64,000 bases of DNA, taken from assembly GCA_949126835.1 (NCBI GenBank), contig OX421506.1:21035426-21099425 (forward strand). Reading direction: 5' to 3'. The translations under genes were made by a program, and so were the position numbers. This document shows, piece by piece, positions 52,201 through 61,200 of the stretch (position 1 is its first letter; each line of letters opens with the position of its first letter). Below the pieces are notes generated by a model. That model did no database searches, was not told the origin of the DNA, and saw nothing but the letters and a program-made list of their open reading frames with translations. The DNA comes from Anisus vortex (lineage: Eukaryota > Mollusca > Gastropoda > Planorbidae).

Positions 52201-55200
52201 CGAGAAAACCGCGTGCGGTGCGCCATGTCCGCATGTCCTAGCAGTGTTTCCAATAGGCCGATCGACACATTTCAAGACATTTCGGAAACATTCTGCAAAT
52301 CTATATGAAAAAATGCGTGAAATGTCAATAAAGTGTGTCATTGTTCCTTAGTTGCATGTATGAATTGAAAAAAACACAGCTTATTGTCGATGGCGAAGAC
52401 AGCACACCCTCCGAGAAGCCACCAGCACTCCCCCCTTTTTAAATATTGTTCGCGCAGTTGCTTTGAAATCATTACAAACAATGTTAATGGTAATTAGGTC
52501 ATCACTTGTATAGGGCAACTATGAATACCGGCACCACTCAGTCTAGGCTAATGATGCACATCAAAAGATTTTTTGTGTGTGTGGACCCACTATAGTGTAA
52601 CTATAGGATAGTATTTTGAGTAGGGACATGGACTTACAGACCTGCCTACTCTCCCGCATTGTGCGGGAGTTCTACGCATTTGAACCCTGTTTTCCGCTTT
52701 TACGCACACCTTTAAAATTCTTCCGCTTTTTTGTTCCCCGTCTATGGATTTTTTTTTCCGAAAATTGTTAATTTTTTTTTCCGATCGATATTTTTCCGAC
52801 ACTTGCAAAAATGCGAATCTTTTTCTGTCGAAAATCGGAACTAAAATTTATTTGCATGGACATGCGCAGTATACACATTTCCCTTTATTTTACCAACGAA
52901 TCGGCCAAAAAATGGCGGCACTTTCACTTTCTGGTCTGTGCCGGCCAAAAAAATCGGCAGATAAAAACTACGATAAAATAGCGATTTGCAATCCAATGTC
53001 TTCTAATAAATATAGTTACTTCCTTTTACTAATAAATAATCTTCCTTTTTTCGCTCTTCTGTTCTTTTTTTTTTTACATTTATTTTTACAACGATGGATG
53101 TCGAACTTGTTAGGTACTAGCAATGCAATGCCTAAGCCTATGCTAATACTATTGACTATTGTATTGAAATGGAATAAGATAGGTCATCTGGCTTACGTTA
53201 TAAATCAGTTAGGAACATTTTTAAGGCATGCTAATGCTATGTGACTCAGAAAATAATTTTGCAACTACATATGAAAGACTGTTAGTTTAAAGTTTAGATT
53301 TTGAGTAGGAAAGCTGATCCGAAGCTTCAGTCATTGACTACGTCATTCTCAAATACTGTTATTTTGCTATTAAGTTAGGCTATATCGGGAGAATTTTTTT
53401 TTTCAAATGCCCTAAATAACTGAAACCTCTATGTAAATATAATAATAAATAGTAAGTTTTCTATAAGATAAATAAAATATAAAATGGCTATTATTAAATT
53501 CCATTATAATATTTTTTTAATGACAATTAATAGGCCTATGTGCCTTTGAAAAGTGGAGTTAGGGGTTAGGGCCTAATCAAAAATTAAAACGACTTTTTCT
53601 GTCATGTGCCCCTCCTTCTATAAACTTAGAGAGGAGACAATTTCTGAGTTTTACAAGTCTGTAAGACTTTATTTTTGTAAAAAGTCTGTGAATACTTGGT
53701 GCAAAACCTGCCCTTGGATGACCAAGTCCTTGTCAATTCAGTTGTAGTCAACCTTCATGAAAGAAAGAACATAACGTCTTCCCATCTAAATTACTTCTTA
53801 GATAAGTTTCCAATGCTGATGGGGGATGCTGACAGGGATGTTATCCTTGAGCAGTTCACCAAGCTGCAGAGTAGGCTACTGACTTGGATCTGCCAGTAAA
53901 TGAACAGGTTGATCACAGCTGGACAAAGTTGTACCTCCGAGTATCCCCAACTCTCTAGTCATGAAGGGGATACTCACAATTCCCCACTCTAGCGCGCCTT
54001 GTGAGCGTATTTTTTCAATGGTCAGGAAGACCTGCACTGACCATTGCATTTGGAATGATGTTATTTCATGTAGATTAAATATTATCATATATTATGCTGC
54101 AAATGCAAACCTGTGTTTCTTTGTAACTATGATAAAATAGTTTGTGTATAATTATAATTATTAATATAATAGTATGTATTTTTGTTATGCTGCTCTAAAT
54201 CTCCCTCATCAGTTGGAAAATCTCCCACATAACTAGCCCCTGTCTTCCTCATGGGTCCTGTGGGGGGTAGGCAGGTCTGGACTTAGATGAAGAAACAGAT
54301 ATCTTACTTTCCCATATTATGACTGACTGTATTGACTGGTTGTTCAAAATAAATGAAGCGCTGCCTTTATTTGATTATGTTTGCATTATGCACAATTGAA
54401 ACCATTTTTTAAGGAAAGTTATCAAATTAGGGTGAATATTAGTAACTTTTGTTGTTTAAGGGTATGCATTTTTTGAGAAGTTAAAAGGCAGTGTAACCCC
54501 TGAAAGTCAGGGTGCGACTTATACGCGGGTCAATGACAACATATAAGAAAAAAAATCCTAAACTAGGGGTGCGACTTATACACCGGTGCGACTTATACGC
54601 GAGTATATACGGTATTTTGAAATATATTTATATCAAAATACACAGAAATAGGTATTTTTATTAGTTAAAAAGAAAACGATGACGTTTAAGACGCTATCTT
54701 ATATCATATGGTAAAAATTCCAGTAGGCCTATTTAGCTAGCCCGACGAGAGGAGCTATTCGCAATGTAGGCCTACTTTTCATTCTTACAATAATTTTGTT
54801 TCTTAAAATGGGTGATTATAAAAGAAGATCTATGATGATATACCCGCCCCAGTCTGAAATTTAAATGACTGATTGGTTTTCTGAGACTTCTAACACAAAT
54901 GCTTTGATTGCGTGTCACATTTATAATTATAATATATTTTCAAAGTTACTAGCTGGCACTAAGTACCTTCTTTATTGCCAAACCATATTTTTCTTCTCAC
55001 AATAATTTTTTTCTTTAACTGTTTGACCATAAAAGAAGTTCTGTTATGATTGATTTACTTCCCCGGTCTGAATTTTAAATGGCTGATTAGTTTTCTTCTG
55101 AGACTTCTAACACAAATGCTTTGATTGCATGTTCAATTTTTTTGGAAAGGTTATTGAATAGTTAGTTAACGGCTCTGAATAGCAACTTGACTGCCAAACC

Positions 55201-58200
55201 ATACAACCTCCCAATTGTCCACCAAGAGACCTATCCATCTATGACTAATTTTGTTTGATTTTACACTTCTGTCCTTACTTACAGATCTTTAAAAAAAAAA
55301 TTCCTTAACTAGTCCTGACACGAGGTATAAAATGAAAGATTCTAATCCAGTTTTTCTTTTTTATTATGCAAAAAGATCCTTATTTATTGGGAATTTAAAT
55401 ACACACTTGCTATCGGTATATTTTATTTCTTTAGACCTGCATCTGATTATAGATAGCTATATCAATACTTGTTCAGACATTTTATAATATTAGTGCAGAA
55501 ATACGTTTTTTTTTTTTTTCAAGGAGAGAATTTTATGTTTGAAAAATGAATAAGGGCACTATTATTTGTGTTACATTTAGCTAGCCATATGAGTATCAAA
55601 AACAATTTTTTTCACATGCGTGGTATATTGTGTCTTCTTTCCAAAAAATTTTTCTTAAATTGTGCGAAAATAAAAGAAGTTTTATGATGATATACCCGCC
55701 CCAGTCTGAAATTTAAATGACTGATTGGTTTTCTGAGACTTCTAACACAAATGCTTTTATTTTTACCTAAAATTATTTTCATTTACGCAGTATTGATTAC
55801 ATGAAAAGTTTTATTTGAAAGATTTTTTGATAGCTAGTTTCTGGCACTAATATCTCTGTATTTTCTTATACTTAGCATTGAGCTACAAGTCAAATTTGTG
55901 TTAAAAATGTTTGACACATAATCAGTAAACATTCTATTCAATGTAGATGCTCTTTTTTTCTTCAGGTTTGCTTAGCAGCAGTAGGAATAGTTGGTGATCT
56001 ATGTCGAGCCCTAAGTACCAATATATTACCACACTGTGATGAGCTCATGATGATGTTGCTAGAAAATTTAGGGGTAACTATTTCATTTTGTATTTTGTAA
56101 AACAGATGTTGTTTTTATTCCTGCTCTATTCTATAGAATATCATGCATGTGATGATTTATATCGCCCCAGTCTGATAATTATGACTGATTGATAGTCTGA
56201 TTTTCTTGTATAAAAATGACCTTAATAGAAAATGTTCCTTTTTTCTTTTATTATTAATAAAATTGTTTTTACATACTTGTGTGCAGAATGAAGGAGTCCA
56301 TAGGTCAGTGAAGCCTCAAATACTGTCTGTGTTTGGTGATATAGCTCTTGCTATCGGACCAAATTTTAAAATGTATTTAGATGTTGTCATGACTACATTG
56401 CAACAAGCTTCACAGGCACAAGTAGACAAGGTATTTCAGTTAGGGCTATTGAATTATTATTTTTTAAGCTTATGCCAATGATGAAATATTTAATAACTAA
56501 CTCTGTGTGTTTCTGATTAGTCTTTCTGAGGCCTCTTTTTGGTCTTAATTTATTTTTCTTTAAGGAAGAGAATTTATTTTTATATAAGAAACATATTTTT
56601 CTTAGACTGATTATGACATGATTGACTATCTAAATGAACTGAGAGAGGGCTGTCTAGAAGCTTATACTGGTATAGTGCAAGGACTGAAAGGAGATGCAGA
56701 TTCACCTAACGGTGAGTTTTAAATTCAATAAACAAAGTTTATTGCTGCTCTGTCTGATTAGATATTAATAAATCATGATTGGTCTCATTTCCTAATTTTT
56801 ATCTAATGTAAAAATTCAATTTGTTTTTTTTTATATGTCTAATTTTTACACCTGTTTTGTTTTTTTAATAGCTGATGTGGTTCTCATCCAACCACATGTG
56901 AACCATATTGTGTCTTTCGTTGAGCATATTGCAGTGGACGATGACAAAAGTGAAAGCAATGTGGCTGCTTGCTGTGGCCTTATTGGGTACGAGCTTTTAA
57001 ACTGTCTAGTTTTTATGCTAATACTCATGCCATTGTTGCAGTAATTATATCTGCAATTAAAACTAGGCTCTCATTTTAAAGCTATACATTTTTCTTTTAT
57101 TAGTGACCTGTGCTCTGCATTTGGAAGTAGTATGCTCCCCATGGTGGATAGAGAGAGTATAACCAATTTGCTTACTCAAGGCAGACGCAGCAAGGTGCAG
57201 AAAGCTAAAACTCTAGCCACTTGGGCCACAAAGGAAATCCGGAAGCTAAAAAATGCTGCCTCATCTTGGTCAGTTCAATTATTTCTTCTACCCAAATGAC
57301 TAAGTAAAATGCCTATGATGAAATTAATTATTGGTGAACAATGGTGTGCTTTTGATTAGTCTTTCTGAGGCAGTGCTTGTTAATAATCATCTATGTATCC
57401 ATGTTTAAAATTACAACATGCTTTTTGAAGTCAAGTTGTCCTCCATTATTTGTATTTAGGGTATTTAGACTCAAATGCTCAGCTTGTTGCTTAGTTGTTC
57501 TAAAAGAAAAATATTTCCTTTTTAGTGTGTGTGGGGGGAGGTCTTGGTACAAGCTCATAAGCATACTCCAGGTGCTTATACTTGTATGTGTTCCATATCA
57601 AATGTCTTGAAATAGTGGAAATTGAAGTATGGTTGGGGGCGTTTGTTTGTTTTTGTTATTATCCTTAACTTTGGTTCAAGTTCATACATAGAAATTTTCC
57701 CCTGTACCCTACAACACTTTTTTAAGCTTTAGCAACTATATACTGCTTTGTTGTTATAATTTATCTTTTAATTAACAGGTTTATTACGGATCATGGAATT
57801 TTGGAAAATTGATAGGACCTTTTCCAGTATAAAAAAGTTTTGGAAAAATGCATTTTGATAACTAGATCATGGAAAAGTTTTGGAATTTTTAAATTTAGAT
57901 ATTTTATTGCAATTTGCAATTTATTGCCTATACTATAGCCTATAGTTATACCATAGCGGCATAGCAGTGCATAGCCTGTCATGTTGTTCACTATTATCTA
58001 GTACTAGGTTAGCTATAGCCTATGACCATATAAGGATAGGCTATACGTTATAAGGTATAGGCTAAATATGAAGAGGCCTGTTACTAACATTTTTAGTAGG
58101 TCTATTAGTTACGAAGTATCCTACTATTTAGGCCTATTACTAGTACTAGGCCTAGGCTATAGAGCCTTTATTACAGTATTTAGCTTTGTAATTATTGATA

Positions 58201-61200
58201 TTCTGTAAAGTTAAATACACAGATTGCTATTAATTAAAACTTTAATTTAATTACATTAATAACAAACAATAAGCCTACTAGTTACTTTCTTTCCAATTGT
58301 AAATGCATAACTTGTGCTACATATCAATACAGTATTATAAAGTTTTCATTATTAATAGTCTGTCACAATCTGATTTACTAATAAATCAATCATCATCATC
58401 ATCATCATTGCCCGTCACCCCAGCTGGGGTATGGGCCGCCAACCACAGATCTCCAGAGTCCTCTGTCCTGGGCCATTCTCTCCAATTGAGTCCAGCTGTA
58501 CCCCATCTTTTCTGTGTCGGCCTCAAGGTCGCGTCGCCAGGTATTCCTTGGGCGGCCCCTTTTCCGCTTGCCTTGCGGGTTCCACTTGAGTGCCTGTCTG
58601 GTGATGTTGGTTGGCGGCTTGCGCAGGGTGTGCCCTATCCAACCCCATCTTCTTCTTCTGATATCCTCTTCTATAGGGCGTTGGCAGGTTCTTTGCCAGA
58701 GGTCGGTATTGTTTATGGTGTCAGGCCAGCGGATCTGGAGTATCCTTCTGAGGCAGCTGTTGATGAAGGTTTGGACTTTGCCAGTGGTAGCTTTTGTCAT
58801 TCTCCAAGTTTCAGCGCCATACAACAGGACTGACTTAACATTAGAGTTGAACAGTCTAATTTTTGTATCTAGGGACAGCTCTTTGGAGTTCCATATATTC
58901 TTGAGTTGGATGAAGGCGGCTCTTGCTTTGCCTATCCTTGCCTTGACGTCTGCAACTGTTCCTCCTTGCTGGTCAATGATACTCCCCAGGTAGTTAAAGG
59001 ACTGCACCTCCTCGAGTGGGATTCCATGCAGTGTGATTGATTCGGCACAAGAGGGGTTGATCTTCAAGGTTTTGCTCTTTTCTTTGTTGATGTTCAGTCC
59101 AACCTGTGCTGATGTGGCTGCCACCATGTTGGTTTTTTCTTGCATTTGTTGTTGACTGTGAGAGACGAGTGCAATGTCATCTGCAAAGTCCAAGTCTTCG
59201 AGCTGGTCCCACAAGGTCCACTGTATACCGTTTCTGCGCTCCCGAGTGGATGTTTTCATAATCCAGTCTATGACAAGGAGGAAGAGAAATGGCGACAACA
59301 GGCATCCTTGACGAACTCCGGTTCGCACTTGGAAAGAGTCTGTAAGCTGTCCTCCATGTACGACTCTGCAGGACATCTCATTGTAGGAATTCTTGATAAG
59401 GTTGGTAATCTTATTTGGGATGCCGTAGTGTCGTAGAAGCTTCCAAAGGGTCTCTCTGTCCACGCTGTCGAAGGCTTTTTCATAATCAATAAAAAGTATA
59501 TACAGCGGGGAATTCCACTCTAATGACTGCTCGACTATGATGCGAAGAGTCGCAATCTGATCCGTGCAGGATCTGTTTTGCCGGAAGCCTGCCTGCTGGT
59601 CTCTCAATTTGGGATCAACAATGTCTCTCATCCTATTAAGGAGGACTCTGTTAAAGACCTTTCCCGGCACTGAAAGAAGTGTGATGCCTCTGTAGTTGTT
59701 GCAATTACTGAGGTCACCTTTCTTAGGGAGTTTGATCAGGTAACCTTCTTTCCAATCTGCTGGTATGTTTTCATCTTCCCAAATCCGTTCAAAGAGTTGG
59801 TATAGCATCTCTACTGAAAAATCCACATCTGCTTTAAGGGCCTCTGCTGGTATGTCATCTGGTCCAGCTGCTTTCCCATCTTTTATACCAGCAATGGCTC
59901 TCCTAATCTCGTTTCTGGTCGGCTTTTCGCAATTAATCGGAAGATCCTCGTTTGCTGGCACAATGATAGGGGTATCAGTAAGGGGTTTGGGCCTATTAAG
60001 AAGCTGTTCAAAATGCTGAACCCATCTATTCATTTGTTGGTCTAATCTATTGATGGCCTTCCCGTGTTCGTCCTTGACAGGTCTTTCTGGTTTGTTGAAC
60101 TTGCCAGAAAGGCGTTTGGTAATATCATACAGCTGTCGCATGTTTCCACTGTACGCTGCTTGTTCTGCTTCTTTCGCCAGTCCGTCTATATAATTCTTCC
60201 TATCTTTCTTTATGCTTCTCTTTACTATTCTGTGAGCCTCTGCATACTCCTCTTGAGCCTTTGCTTTGGTTGCCCTTGTTTTGCTGTTGCTTACTGCTGC
60301 CTTTTTCTTCCTCCTATCTTGGATCTTGACCAAAGTTTCTGCTGTTATCCACTCTTTATGCTGCTGTTTCGTTTTCCCTACTACCTCTTGGCATGTAATA
60401 AATAAATAAATCAAGCTGGGAATTAATTCGTCTGCTCTATTGGTGATAAACTCTCTTATTATTTTTACCTATTTTATTATTAATATTGTTTGTTTTTTTT
60501 TACTACTCTCTTTTGTTTTCTTGTCTAACTTCTTTTTTTAATTGTAAACAGTTTTATATCAATACAAGCTAAATTGCCCCGCGTTGCCCGGGTGGGAAAA
60601 AAAACAGGACTGTATAAGGTGCAAATAAAAATTGTATAAATTACAATTAAAAGAAAGCTATAAATCTAATAATAATTTTTGTTTTTTACTGAAGACGTTT
60701 AGGAAAGTAATTTAAAATAAATATTGTATGCCCCCTAATCGGGTAACAAAATAGGCAAGTATTTTTATGTACTCTAATAGACTAACTGGAGATTGGAACC
60801 CGGGTCGCCCGCATGGCAGCGCGATACGTTAACCTCTTAGCTAGTGAAGTCACATGTCCCATGTGAAAAATTATTAGACACTATATAGGCCTAGGCCTAG
60901 ATCAGTGACACAAAACTCGCGTGTTTTCAAATTGACCAATGGGGATCGGTTTACCTGCAAACACTGACTTTTTATATATATAGATTTCATTGGTATATTT
61001 TGGGATTTTTACTCAAAGGAGGGTCTTGGAAATTTTGTACATTATCATGGAGAAGTTTTGGAAATGTCATGGAAATTTTGAAATCCAAAGTTGTGGGAAC
61101 CCTGAATTAAGAATCTTAAAAGAAAATTCAAATATATTTAGCAGTGATTATTGAATGTTAACTCATTTGCTACTAACCTACTTTCCAAAGACACCCGGGA

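Larger units (their letters stand above)
51362..54612. mobile_element. TA-targeting DNA transposon, 3.25 kb
   Basis: The ends CCGTATATACTCGCGTATAA and its inverse (TTATACGCGAGTATATACGG) are near-perfect inverted repeats, extended by GTCGCAC-type repeats. TA lies on each side. The paralogous sequence at 50360-50385 shows the empty site (GATTTATTTTGAAATA), which fixes the ends. It carries an internal imperfect duplication (51660-52090 and 52110-52530) and a second transposon at 52637-54279. No intact transposase remains. The TA duplication suggests the Tc1/mariner/pogo supergroup. Confidence 0.78.
34950..55745 (+). repeat. Tandem satellite of snoRNA-bearing units in KPNB1 intron 18
   Basis: About 20 kb of intron 18 is made of related units. 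Conserved unit landmarks are a pyrimidine-rich block before AAACTGATCCTGAAA, then AAAGCTAACTTTCCATCTGT, then TTCTATAGACGTCTACTC, then GGGTGAATATAAAAGAAG leading into the snoRNA-like core. Core-to-core spacing is about 590-600 bp at first. From 38.4 to 47 kb it largely alternates between about 600 and 365 bp, giving 965-bp dimers. A superunit of about 3,495 bp is repeated: 41166/44663, 42078/45573 and 43642/47138 are equivalent points. The array is interrupted by other elements between 49.9 and 54.8 kb. Confidence 0.93.
57776..61104. mobile_element. Composite DNA element in KPNB1 intron 23
   Basis: The outer ends are CAGGTTTATTACGG and GTTGTGGGAACCCTG. AATTAA flanks both sides (57770-57775 and 61105-61110). 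Subterminal words such as TTTTGGAAAA and CATGGAAATTTTG occur near both ends. The RTE-like LINE (58390-60397) and the CGTTGCCCGGG repeat (60575-60985) are inserted inside. No transposase is visible. Confidence 0.55.

Noticed and set aside
57297..57299. TGA at 57297 as the only stop of KPNB1
   Set aside because: Not excluded, but the strong acceptor at 61981 and the length match favour the split stop. It is kept as the alternative in the exon 23 entry.
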